Part shown: one piece after another, positions 11,336 to 23,534 of the stretch
Layout of the letters: every line of letters starts with the position of its first letter
Position numbering within the stretch: position 1 is the first letter of the stretch
NCBI GenBank assembly: GCA_029953675.1
Contig: JAMWBK010000013.1
Coordinates: 992,001-1,056,000 of the forward strand
Length of the DNA stretch: 64,000 nucleotides
Source of the DNA: Rhodosorus marinus
Lineage: Eukaryota; Rhodophyta; Stylonematophyceae; Stylonematales; Stylonemataceae
Direction of reading: 5' to 3'
The notes under the pieces: generated by a model
The model's database searches: none
Told to the model about the DNA's origin: nothing
What the model saw: only the letters and a program-made list of their open reading frames with translations
Program-made: the position numbers and the translations under genes

Positions 11336-12347
11336 TTTTTCACCAGCTGATCAAGCTAAAGCACCCAGCCCCTTTCAAAGAAATAAACCAAAAACACTAC
11401 GAGCGCAACACACACACTAAGAGTATCTTCTCCAGCGCAAACCTTCCCCTCCAAGCTTCAGCCCTTAACCACTCCTTCCCCCCAAACCATTCAATGCAGA
11501 CGCAACCCAACAGCCCTCAATACATACAACGTCATCATCATCAATCATCATCCCGGCATTGATCCAGATTCACAAATCCTCAAGGCAATCCGCGATCACC
11601 ACAAACAGGTAGTTGGAAGAGGGAGGGGAAACAAAACAGAGGGAAGACAATCTTCAAACACAAAGGCGGAATTACAACGCCACAGCTTCCAGTATTCAAC
11701 AGCTCGAAACACTCAAACAAGAAGATTGAATACCCGCCCTAGTGAGATGACAAAATTTCGGACGAGCACACAGTCATCGAAGAGGAGCCAAATCCACCCT
11801 CAAGCTGAATGAAAAACCAATCCAGATTTTAGAAAAATTCCATCTTCTCCCGATCCGGTAACTTTTTTTTCTCGACAAGCATTGGAGTACTGCCGATATC
11901 ACGTAATAAGAATTCTATATATATAAAGGAAGCATATTTGATTTCTAAATATTTGTTCAGATGATCATATAGTTTTAATTAGACGTGTATAAGTAAAAAA
12001 TGAGTACTTGTCTCACCAGTAAAAAATAACTTTAAATTTATGATATTTATTTAACTGAAAGACAAATAAACAAGATATTACATTCACATTAGTTGGGATT
12101 GGATGTTCTGTTCTGGAAAGAGAATATATTAATGACATATTTAAAGGAGATACACTATTTATATTTGAAAAACAATTTTCAGAGAGATTTAATTGGATGT
12201 GGTTTTGTTGTATAGATGTTTAAAGGAGTCCGTTTCAAGTAGGATCAATTTATTTATTGAAAAACAAACGTATGGTTTGCTTTTTGGTGGCTTGATTAGT
12301 TTTTGGGAGGGATTGGAACCTATCGTGGTAGCTGCTGCTTCCTGTCA
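11336..12347. other. Intergenic, partly A+T-rich
   Basis: No gene recognised. The left part (11340-11600) is C/A-rich, as expected of a promoter and 5' leader for the minus-strand channel gene. About 11880-12260 is A+T-rich and stop-dense. Confidence 0.4.
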
Positions 12348-12488
12348 TCACCCGGTTCGCTCCAAAAGATACATAACGAGATCGGTCTTCGTGTCCTCGA
12401 GGCATTTCATATACTCCTCCTCATTGTGCTCCTTGAGAGCCTTGCACCGGTCCTGCTCGAGTACTTTCCTCCTGGAATTCCGCCGCAT
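12348..12488 (-). pseudogene. Exon-like fragment resembling the SNF2/BRM post-HSA region
   Basis: A 46-residue minus-strand frame beginning right after an acceptor-like 'aaagtag' and ending at TGA. It contains 'RCKALKEHNEEEYMKCLEDT' followed by 'MYLLERT'. This follows the pattern 'ER..aLk.nDeeaY.kLl...kd.rl..LL.qT' of the helix just after the HSA domain in SNF2/BRM-type chromatin remodellers. No ATPase domain or other remodeller exon is visible nearby on either strand, so I read it as a stranded exon copy. It could instead be an exon of an unrecognised gene, or a chance coiled coil. Confidence 0.35.
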
Positions 12489-13599
12489 CTACTTTCTTGT
12501 ATCCCGTCGGTCCCATTTAGCTGGGTCTCAGTAGAAAAGCATCCCAAGCTTGTGCAACTTGAAACACAAAAGCTGAGGAGTTATGCCTTTATCGACCCTG
12601 AATAAACCGATGATAAATACCTTCTAGCTAGAGAAACGAACTCCACAAACTTGTCCATGGAAAAAAAGGATCCCCAAAGACTTGATTTTCACAAGCTAGG
12701 ACTTGCTGCCTCCGCTCCTATTTCATGACTCTCCCTCAGTCTTCCAATGCTGTTCTGAGAAGATCAATGATCCCAGTTCCTCCCGCAAGAAACTTAATCA
12801 TCTCCAATCTGGGGAATGCTCCCAAGCCCGAGTCGAGCTCAAGTAGCTCTTCTACCCATCCCCTGTGGATCCCTTGTCCTCTGTTTAACCTCCTCCGCGG
12901 ATCTGCTTCCCCATCCTGTCAACGGACCGATTTCCAATCGCCCAAGCTTCCCTCACTGTTGTCTGTGGTTCTGCCGCGCTCCTCTCAAAAAGTGCGATTC
13001 TGAAAATCAAAAATCCCCTTGTACCCTTGAAAGCATCTGCGTTTTCGCGTACCCACTAAAAACCCGCGACAGGTATTAAAATTTCATTGCCCAGCCACCA
13101 AATGCTCCAGGTACTCACTGGAATCGCCTATTGCCCACTTATATTGCAACTTATTCCCCCGCTCTCACTTAAAACCCCCTGCTTTCGCCCGTTTACAGCT
13201 TCTCGGTCGTAAACAGCGAAAAACCCGACCCACTTCTCACCCCAGGCTCTCAACCCCATATATACAGTGGTTTCTGAGCTTTTCGTAAAGCATTCAACTT
13301 AGTTCATACCGTCTTAACACCTTTTCACTTTTTGCCCTCGAATTGTGGTACTCCTCCAGGTGGGAAGTGCCGTGCCGCCACATTGTGAACAGCTCCCAGA
13401 CTCTCTTCGACTAGGATTTTTGCATCTGGCATCTGGGGTTTGCTCTATGGGTCCTCTCAGGGTCTTGTGTCAACACTCCCAGTCTTGAATAATGCGGAGC
13501 ATTTCTGTTTCTGTTGTTTTTACCTAAATTAGTGTTGTAAGTTTTCTCAAGTTGCTTGTGAGTCCTGTCGCTAAAGCACTTAATGCGAAGCGGGTGTTC
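12489..13599. other. Intergenic, nothing recognised
   Basis: Ser/Pro-rich open frames (for example 12725-13079, plus) look compositional. No RNA gene or mobile element recognised. The right end should hold the 3' UTR of GCN1. Confidence 0.4.
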
Positions 13600-16500
13600 C
13601 TAGCCCGCCTCATCTTCGCCGTCGCTCTCGGGTGTGGTTTGTAGCTTTGATATTCGTTCTCCGAGCCATTCGTATCTATCCGGAGCGAGGACTGACTCAG
13701 CAGCTTCGTAGGCGCCGCTGCGCTCCCCTCCAGTTTCGTCCAGGAAAAGGCCGCGTATCGCTTTGTCGGCCATGTACTTAATCATCGTATTCTTTTGATG
13801 TGCTGCCGCGGTTACCTGCGGGGATAGCGAGAAAGAATTGTTAGCAACTTGCGTATAGCTCTCAGGAGATAGTTGTTGGAGTTCTTTGCGGTTTTGCGAC
13901 TTACCGCGGCGACGAGCTCTGGCACAGCATCGGCTGGTGCAGAGCCACAGCGACCGGCACCTTTAAGAGCTGCCAAACGAACGTCTACGCCGGGATCCGA
14001 TAGTATTGTGTTCGATAGGCTCTCGAGCAAGGACTGCTCTCCAAATAGGCAGTACAATTCGGCTGCGGCAATCGCGTTCTTCTCCCGTACAGATGTTTCT
14101 CGGGAAGAGAAGCTCTCGTCCGCAACTCCAAGAAACACCGACTTCTCCAAATGCTCTCCGATTTTCGCGGTAAGACCGTCTACTGTAGAACATTCGCGCA
14201 ACACGCTTGACACGCAAAAAAGCCTGCCGCCAATCTGCGTAGAGCTCTCCCCTTCTGTATGAATTGCGCGATTCAGTATTTCCGCTATGTCCTCCGGCTC
14301 CGCGATCCTCTTGCAGAATTTCCCCAGCGTTGCACCGGCCGCGTTCCGTACTTCTTCCTCGCCATCCTGGACGCAGAGCAACATCGCTGCTGGCACGCTG
14401 GTGGCAGCGGAGTTCGGCAACGACTTCGTGTTCATGGACGCCAACGATAGTGCCTCAAGCGCGGAGGCCCTAGAACCCGCGCCAACTTCTGCCTTCAAGC
14501 AGACCGAAACTAGCTCGTTAAACACTGGCTCCGGCCGAGGATGGATCTTCATCAGCTCCCCGAGAGCGAGCTGTGCTCGCTTCCGTACGGTTCTGGTTGG
14601 GTCTTGAAGATTCTTCAGGAAGATGGACTGGAGCTGCGGGACAAGCATTTTCAGGGTCATCGCACACCTCTCGAGCAGTCGCAGCATTGCATGCAGTATT
14701 GCCGCTTTCACCTGCCACGGTCCCCTGTCACTTATGACGCGGATCAGCGGGCCTGTGAGTTTTATCACGAACGGGGACAAGGCTTTTTGTTCCGAAAGCT
14801 CTACCAATTCCGCAATACATAGGGCAGACTGCTCTCGAAGTTCGGGCGAGCCGTAGAGGAGTCCCTCGTTGAGAATTGGAACGAACGGAGCCGGTCCCTG
14901 CTTAATACACAACCCTTCGATCCGGTCTCCCGGCAGATTATCGGTTGCCCGATACGTTGAGTTAGCCCCTGCTTGGCGTAGAGACTGCCGTAGCTGAACT
15001 ACCTCATTTCTTAACCGGCTGGTTTGCACCACCTTGCTCAGAATGTCCAAACTTCTCCACGCTTCAACGACAGCTCCGCTATCTACATCTGCTAACTGCC
15101 TCACTGCAGCTTCCAGGATGGTTCCGGCATAGTTGCCAGCGTCTTCTCCAAGAGCCTTTACAAACAAGCCCAGCATCCTCGCACCAGCAACCCTCATCTC
15201 GACGTCATGGCTCATTGGCGAGAGGATCTCGATTAAAAGCGCCTTTGCTAGAGTCTCGCCCGATGCAGCCACTGAGCTGAAAACTGATATCACGGAATCG
15301 TCAAGCTTCTCAGGACTCTCGTGCCGAAGGTGCACAAATGTCTGAGACATAGCGACCATCACCTCCTTCAGATGTGCCTCAAATGTGCCCTCCGCCACCC
15401 TGGCTGCCGCTGCCAAAGACATCAGCCCCGTATCCGTGATGGGGATCTCTGCAATCACGTTCGTCACAACCGAAGACAGAACCTTGCCACTGCTAAACGA
15501 CAAAACCTTTTGTAAGCCATCCAGAGCGTAGTTTTCATCCCGCATGTCCTCATCACCGGACGGCTCTTGGTATTCTGCTGCTCTGAGGATAAGGTTCTGG
15601 ACAACGCCCTCTGAAGCAGTATGTCCCAGTGGCCGACTGAGATACGAGAATATCTTCGCCGATGCCGATCTAACGCTCTCAGAGTCGTCGCTCAGCGCCT
15701 CCTCGACTCCAGGTAACAAATCTGAAGTGTGCTCAACTAGCTGTAACTTCGTTGCCGTCTGAATAAGTTCAGACAATCCTTCGCATGCACCCAAACGCAT
15801 CCGCTCATTCTCACTTCGAAGGCCTTCCCTCAGCAGCGGGAGTACCTGTGGGAAGACGCGATCACCCAATTTTTGTCCCAGGTCGCCCAAAGCTCGAGCA
15901 GCTGTAGTAGTTTGTTCCTCGTCCGGACTGGAAAGCGCACTGATGATCATCTTCGCGGCCACGGGAAGTATCTCGCGCAGTACTCGAGGTGTGTTGAAGA
16001 TTACCATCTTCCACACTTGAATCGCTGTCATTCGAACCCTGGACGAGACATCGTTTCGCGCCATGTACAGAGTAGCGACAACTTCGTTCCGTCTCTCCAC
16101 TCCAAGAGCATTTGTCACTGCCGCCATAACCTCCGCTGGTGATATGCTCACCGTAACGCCGAAGTCATCATCTTCATCACTTTCTTCTCCATCTTTTTCG
16201 CTCTTGTCGCTGCCCTCCTCTTCTTCGTCTTCGGACTCCTCCACAACCATCGCAGACCCATCCACAGACGCTTTCGCGCCTGCGAGCCCCAACAGTAGAT
16301 CACCCAAGAGCTGCGTTGAACTCTGCCGGATTCTCCAAAACGTGTCCTGAATGCCGTCGCAAATCAAGGGCAACAACTGATCCAGAGAACTCTTTCCGAA
16401 TTCGGACACAATCGAGCGTCCGGCAGACAGAGCAGCATCGCGTACACTGTCAGATTCATCTGCGAGGCCTTTCAGAACAACCGGCAAAGCAAGCGACAGC

Positions 16501-19500
16501 CTCATTTCAAACCTGTCCTTCATCATACCGGGCATCGCGGCTAAAACCAATAGGGCCCCCTCCCTGGCCGCCGTGACCTCGGCCGGGCTCTTTTTCTTGC
16601 TCGAAGCGGAGATCGTGGCTTCGAGGACATTATTTACACGAACATCGCTGAGGGAACTCGCAACAGCAGCTAGTCCTAGCGCTGCGCCGGATCTCTCCGC
16701 TGTTGTTAGGGTGTACCTAACAAGACACTCCTCCAACCAGTCGAGGAGTCCTGGTAGATACTCAATTCCTATTCCAGCTGTGAGAGACCCGAGCGCGGAC
16801 GCACTGGTCTTTCGAACTTCTGGAATCGGATCCAGCAGCACGGAACGCAAATCTGGCACTAACAGGTCAAGATAGGGTAGCACATCTGACGGGTCGCTGG
16901 CGTGCGAGCACATCGATCCTACAATAGCGGCTGACTTTTTCTTGACTTCCGTACTGCGATCTCTAAGTCCTCTGTGCAATGGTGGTACCAGCAGAGCCAT
17001 TGACGCCGCGTCAATAGAATGCACGAACTCTGTTTGCAACATGGCATCGATTGCGCCCGCGGTCTTCCCGGCGGGATCTCGAAGGGCGCTCAGTAGGAAC
17101 GGACACAGGGACCGAACCTCAGGGTTGTTAGTTACAGCGGCAATTCTGGAAACGGCAGCTTCAGATGCCTCAACCACTTTCGGATGCGCATCGGTTAAAG
17201 TTCCGGCGAGCTTGGGAACAATTACTGGAAGGCTCTTCGCGAGCTGCCGCGGTGCACAGAAGGCCATCGCACCCAAAAGATCTGCACTCCCCGCTTTTGT
17301 CCTCCAGTTCTGGCTCTTTAGACCATCCATTAAAGTCGGGAGCACCAATCGAACTCCATGAGCTGAAAGAGACCCCATCAGGGCTTTCGCCGCACCCCAG
17401 CTGGCCTGTCGGATGTCGGCTGTATCGCTCATGCCTGTGAGGAGAAGGGGAAGCAGCGACACAAAGTACGGCTCGAAAACTCTTTCAAAAGCCAGTGCGA
17501 GCGTCTCAATCAAGAATAGCGCACTTTGCTTTTTATAGGCAGGTTTCTTTCCCGTCAGCGCTGCTTTGATCTCCTGTATCACTTCCATTCTCTTCATCGC
17601 CTTCAGTCCCAACCCGGCGAGAAAGCCTGCGAGCGCATACGCAGCTCCCCGTCTTGTTGCGAGATCGCCGTCACCATAGAGTTTTTCACAGACTTGCTTC
17701 TTGTGCTCCTCCTCTCGTGCCCCGAACGATCTGGACAGTGCACTAATGCACTTCGAGCATGCACGTTGCACCGATTCCGACTTCGAGTCGATAGCGGTGT
17801 TGGTTAGCAGAAGAGCAATTTCAACTCTCTTTTCACCCTGCTCCTCAGGTAAATACGTCGCCACAGTGCCCAGGCATACAACCAGGTTCTCATGGGTTCT
17901 GTCAAAATGTACGAGCACGTCCTCCTTCTCCTCTTTGCCGGGTACCCGTTGTAGCTGCGATTCGATCATAGGTAGCAGAGTCTCTGGAGCATTCGGCCCA
18001 GCGGCATCCACAACTGCGACCGCCGTTGAAGCCATCTTCCCCCGGACTTCGTCATGAACATCGCCCAAGCCACGAGCTGCTAAGAATGTGAACACAAGAA
18101 CAATATCCTTTCCAGCTAAAGCTCCATTCTTCGCAAGTTGACTCAACGCAAGCGGAACTCCTTCCCTGGTTGCGTAATTTTTATCTGTCAGCGTATCTTT
18201 CGCCTGCTTCTGTCTCCGAACAACGCGATTTGTATCCACCTCTTCCTTCTTGGGCAGATTGTCAAGATACATCTTAAAAAGCTTTGCAATCGCCTGATTC
18301 CGCTCGGCGGTTCTTTCTTGGCCGACAAGCAACTTTGCAACAGCTATGGATGCCATCACTCTCATATCCGCATATTGGCTACCAACCAAGTCAACCAGGG
18401 CGGGAATGTCTTCGGAGAGCACAAGCTGATGCCCGTAACGGTGCCAAAGCGAGTCTGCAATTTCTGTTAAGGACTCATCCACATCGCATTTTGCCAGCCA
18501 TAGAAGCCTACCCAGCAATAAATGTGTGGGTGACTCTCCTTCCTCCAGGTCGGGGAGACGGTCCAGCGACTCAAGCGTGGCTTCACGAACAGAATTTTTG
18601 CCGGAAATCAGACCCTCGAGCACCTGCTCGAGCTTGTCATCAATCGCAAGCGCAGATTCCGCCAGATTTGATAGCGCCTCAGCCGCTCTACTGAAAAGGC
18701 TGTCCTCCTGCTCCAGGACTTCTAGCAGCCATGAGCCGGCATATTGATTTGCGCATGCAGAGGCCGTGTTCACGGACTCAAGCGTCACATGTTGCTCCAA
18801 AAGCTTCAACGCAGAATCCACACTGGCGGGCTCTGCGTGTCCCGGATCAGTCAAGACGCTCTTCACTAGCGGCAACAGCATTGAAAACGATTTTGCATCT
18901 AGCAGGGGAGGTACGAGAGCACTTATGCTCGCGAACAGATTTGTCACAAGGCTCGCGCCACCTCCTACACTCAGTTCGTAGAGACATGCCGCAGTCATCA
19001 TTGCATGTGCAGCCAAACGCGGTTCGCATGTGCTCCCCATCAGAGTAAATGCTCCTCGGCAAAGATCCTCCTCGACACCAGTGCTTGCCACTTGGATTAT
19101 CGCTAGCAGAACGGAAGAGACCGTATCGTCGCCAATTGAGTCCGGTGCTGCTCGACAAAGCGCACATACTCCTTTCAGCCCAGCTTCAACGTCATTGAAC
19201 AGGGTCGCAGCATGTGTTATCAACGCATTGTTCTTCTCCCTCTCCTCCCGTCCAAGCCGCTCGGCCTCCTCCTGTGCTCTTTTTCGATCACGCTCAGCTT
19301 GTATCGCCTGCTTATCTCGAGCAGAGTCTTGCGCCTTACGGTTTTTCTTCCGCATCCCAGCACCTTGCGATGTGGTTGTCTCTTCCATAATATTCTCGGA
19401 TGAGTCGTCATACCCCTTCTCGCGGGATGCAACAAACAAATCAATAGCGTGCTTGCCGAGCCCTGATATTTCATCTGCGTGAAGGATCTTCACCAGGTAC

Positions 19501-21901
19501 GGCACAGATATTGCGCAAACTCCATCCTTATTTGCAGCTGCAACAGATTCCAGAGCAGCACAGCTCCCAATAGCTACGGATTTATCAGGATTGCACAGCC
19601 TTTCCGAGCAAAAATTTCTGCAATGTCAGTCACTGAGCTCATAAAACGTAAAAGATGCTTGCGGTCTCACCCTTGATCGGACAATATTCTGTCCAATGTT
19701 GTTCGGAGCCACTCGCTCTGGGGTGGAAGATGCTTGAGATTCCAGAAGCGACCTACTCCATCACGCAGGACTTTAGGATGATGAACAGCCAGTACGAACG
19801 ACGGAACGGATCCGGCATGAGGTCCACCTGCACAGGCGACCGCTGCTCGGCCCAGTCGTTCGGCAACCAACCCTTGCTCTTCAACCCCAGCGAGAGAACT
19901 GAATCCATGGCTACCGGCTATTTCAAACAGAAATAGGCTCTCCAGAAGCAGCGCGGAACTATCACCAGACGACGCGAGGTTCATGCACGTTGCAATACTT
20001 GCGGACCTTACTTCCTTCTTCGGAGAGACGCAGAACGAGGTGACAACATCACAGGCTGCACGTAGCGTCCGAGGTGGGACTCGCATACCCTTCTCGTTTC
20101 TGCTAATAAGCTCTTCAGAGAGCTTCAGAATGGAGAGCAGATCTTTCTCCCAAAGATCTTTGACAACTGCAGCGGAAAAATTGTAATAGATGGGCCCCTT
20201 TTCTTCGTCCATCGCCGCTTCTATGGCCGATTTCACCTCCGCTGTCTCTACATCTGCTGAGTTCTCGGCCATGATTAACAGTGCCATAAGCGAATTCGAC
20301 GCTTCAGCTCGCGTTACCTGTAGGCCAAGTCTATCAGAATAATCTCGTTATGGCTCTCTAGATGTTGATTCTAACATTTCCGCACCTTTTTGGAATTGAT
20401 CAAGGCCACCAATTCCTCTGCCAGGGCCCTGTGTCTTAGTAGTTCGGAGCCAGTGAGCCCTGCCAGACTTCTTAGCAAAGAATTGAGCTCGACGTCACTA
20501 TGCTTGCGTTGAAGTATTCTCTTCAGAATGGAGGTCGTTTCAGGCGTCAAGTCCGCGGAAATAGCCGTCACTAGCACTGCGCGATGGGCAATTTAGGAAA
20601 TCAGGTCTCTTGAATCCCTACGTGATCTCAGTTCCTGGCAGCTTACCTAAGGAGTTCACACCCGATGACCTAGCTTCTTCGTTGCTGTCCTTTCCTCCTA
20701 GCCACTTGACCAGACAATCAACTGTTGACGCTGTATACTCCGCAAAGGAACTCCGTTCTTCGCATTCGTAGAGAGTTTCAAAAACCCGCTCGAGGACTGA
20801 AGCAGCTGCAGTTCTCTCAACGGCGGAGGATGCCTTTAGGCCAATAATTGAGCATGCTGCGTCCGCTATTAATTTGCGAGCGCTAGCTGCGCCGCATCGT
20901 TTAGTCAGCTGCTCCGCAAGTGGCACCGCAACCTCGCTTGCCGGCGGTTTAGCACTTTTCATCGCCGAAGATAGACCCGGAACGAGCGGTTTCTCGGCAA
21001 ACGAGCTCAGATCGACAGATAGCCCTTGCAGCAGGTACGGGAGCGAGCCCAGCGCAGTTTGTTTCTCCCTCAACAGAGAACGGCTAACCTGCTCGATTGC
21101 GTTGAATCCCTCGGTTAAGATACTTAAGGAAGCGAAGTGCGGAGGATATGAAAATTCGTACCTGTGGGAAAAAGTTCTTCTCAAGTTCATCAATACGGAA
21201 AGAGCCTAGCAAGTATGGCGCCTCTTCTGCAAGCCGAACGCCCACATCATGTCCTCCTTTCATCGCAGCGACTGTGAGCAACTTGAGAATTCGTTCCCGC
21301 ACGACGTTATCAAGCTTGCGTGGGTTCCTTCGATGTGTACGCTTCTCGATCGCTCGAAGGAAGAATAGGAGACCAACGGGCTCTTTCTCAAGCTCTTTCA
21401 GACACTCCTCGACAAGCCAAAGTGCTAAATCTATTGTTGACGCAAAGACGCTGGCCGCAATTTTCCTCTGTGACAATCACATGCACTGTTAACACATCAT
21501 TTTCAAAACGACTTGAGGCCACGAACACAGGATGAACTTACCAGCTTCGCCGGGCTCGACTCCAAAGACTCTCCAACTTGAAGACAAGATCTGACTACAT
21601 AGTTCAAATCCAAGGCGCCCGTTCCCTTCCTAGTCTCCTCCGCGACTACCAATTTTACCGCTCTGAGATAGTTGATCCTCTCTCGTGAAGAGCTCCTCAG
21701 CACATGTACACCTGTTAGCAAATCTTGCTCATCCTCCTGGCTAAGAACAGATCGCTTCACAGAGGACTCAAGGACTGAGCGAAGCGCCGAAACCGTCTTC
21801 TGCTCATCGAAAGTGAGGCCCTCATGAAACAACCGTTTCACTAAGCGCGAATCCTCCGTCGAAACGCAGGATTTCAGAAAGACGACCTTGTCAGGACCCA
21901 T
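13600..21901 (-). CDS. GCN1: GCN1, ribosome-bound activator of the GCN2 kinase
   Basis: Seven exons: 21901-21542, 21467-21162, 21109-20647, 20576-20386, 20317-19671, 19617-13905 and 13815-13600. All introns are GT-AG, 52-89 nt, and the phases agree throughout. The predicted protein is 2631 aa, against about 2670 for yeast and human GCN1. Almost the whole chain is HEAT repeats. There is a charged Lys/Arg/Glu stretch ('RDKQAIQAERDRKRAQEEAE') before the central EF3-like HEAT region, and the C-terminal part follows the GCN2-binding half of the family. GCN1 binds stalled or collided ribosomes in the cytosol with GCN20 and passes the uncharged-tRNA signal to GCN2, which phosphorylates eIF2alpha. 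Oddities: one exon carries 5.7 kb, and an acidic Glu/Asp/Ser insert lies near 16180-16250. Frame, length and order look intact. Confidence 0.92.
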
Positions 21902-23128
21902 TCTAGAGAGACCTAGAGCAGAACCTCACGTTCACACCCTCATCGACGCAGGTCTCTTCCCAGAACCTCCTCGCCACCAGTCAAACGGATCCGTCTCCCC
22001 GCTTCAAGACTCACAAGAAAAACTTAAAACAGCCGAAGTTCCCAGAGCATCCAACGGCAGAAAATTCTCGTTATGCAAAACACTGGGAAACAGAGGTTTC
22101 AAACAAGAAATTGATCTACTCTCAACACGAAAAACCAAGGTGGGTGACTCTGACGCTTCTCCCCAACTCAAAAAGCTTTGCACGGACGTCCCACAGTGGC
22201 CCACAACTCCGCCGACGTCCCCAGGCTTTTCAGGCAGACCTTATCGGTGATTGAGCTGCAAAAGAATTTGATTCTCAGCAAGCCGAAGCTAATCAATGTT
22301 GCAAGGGAAAACCCAAAGCCAGATCATTCGCACGTTGATCTTGGACAATGCTTGAGGTGACAAGTCGAACAACAGGAGGTCCGTCTTTTCTCCTTAGGAA
22401 AACGGTGAATCCACGATGTCCTTAAGACTTTGAAGACCCAAAGCCTCAGCAAAACAAGAACTGGAACGCAGAACTCGTCCTCAGAGTGACACTAAATCGT
22501 CTATATCATGCTTATCGTTGTGGAAATGGGCACAACGGATGACTGAGGTTTCACTCCCCGCCCCCGACGACGCCTCGATCGAATGCCTACATCATTCACG
22601 GCCATTCAGCAAGATGGAAGATTGCTTCCGAACATCAAGTTACTAGAAGAGGTTTTGAGGATAACTGGGATCAGGTCTCTCTTTCCGCTCCCAGTCTAAG
22701 TCGGGAGCGTCTGACGCTTCCACAACCCCACGTCGAAAACCTTAGCACGAGAGGGCTTACAACCGAAGCAGCAGTACCTTTGTAAAAGAGTCGACAAAAA
22801 AACTGAAACGAGCAAACTTGAAAATTATGCCATGCTACGCGGATGGACCTCCAAACCCAAGGCGGCGTTGAACGCACAGCATAAGACGCAACGAAGAGGG
22901 GAAACACGAGTTTAGCTCATTTTGGTCTCGAAAGCAGACCCAAAGCCAAGCCGCGCCAGAGTTTTCGATGCTCCAACGTGAAAGGTCAATGACAAGTGGA
23001 ACAAACCACGGCTGATTGCGGAGTGGCCACATTCGTGAAGGCCGACTGGTACAAGATCTCTTTGTGAGGACGCATGGTTCGAGCTGCTGCAAGCTGCATC
23101 ATGCTCCCGAGTCGAAGACAAGAAGTTA
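21902..23128. other. Intergenic; GCN1 upstream region
   Basis: No gene recognised. It should include the GCN1 promoter. The right edge is the breakpoint where sequence shared with 41727 onward begins; nothing to the left of it matches the flank of the other copy. Confidence 0.45.
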
Positions 23129-23534
23129 CCGCCGTACCACATACGTTGATCTTGCTGTTCCTAACCCTCAAGCTAGTCGTTATCTCCCAGCTGCGGGGGA
23201 GCGCCGTGGATCTGCCGCCGCCAGCATGAGACGCCGCAAAGAGATCAAATACGCGGGGGCTTTGTCTTCCCCAGGTGTTCGTGCTTCGGCACTAGCACAT
23301 CGCTTGGTACCCCTGATCATTGAGTGCTTTGGGTTCATGGACTCTGTTGGTTCTCGCTGGCTTCGGGAGTTGTTCCGCGAACGCCCTGACCGTCTTCAAT
23401 CGTTGTTTACCCGCTTAAGTTTCCTGCTGTGGCGCATGAATGCCGCTTTGATGTTGGAGGCGCGAGTACTTCGCCGCGTTTAGTCTTTTTTTCCCCTCGG
23501 GGTTTTTTTTTCAGCCTCCGATTAAACCATTCGT
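23129..23534 (+). mobile_element. 5'-truncated LINE tail (endonuclease C-terminus and 3' UTR)
   Basis: Near-identical to the last ~400 bp of the LINE at 37390-42134. It starts at 'TTYVDLAVPNPQASRYLP' in the restriction-like endonuclease region, ends its frame at 23481-23483, and continues with the 3' UTR 'tcccctcgggg' between T-runs, closing with 'attaaaccattcgttc'. It shares its left end with duplication copy A. Confidence 0.85.

Noticed and set aside
12193-13079. Plus-strand Ser/Pro-rich frames as genes
   Set aside because: No motif, overlapping in several frames, composition-driven.
14000-19480. Many 60-150-residue plus-strand frames opposite GCN1
   Set aside because: They are antisense to a well-conserved coding exon and show no motif of their own.
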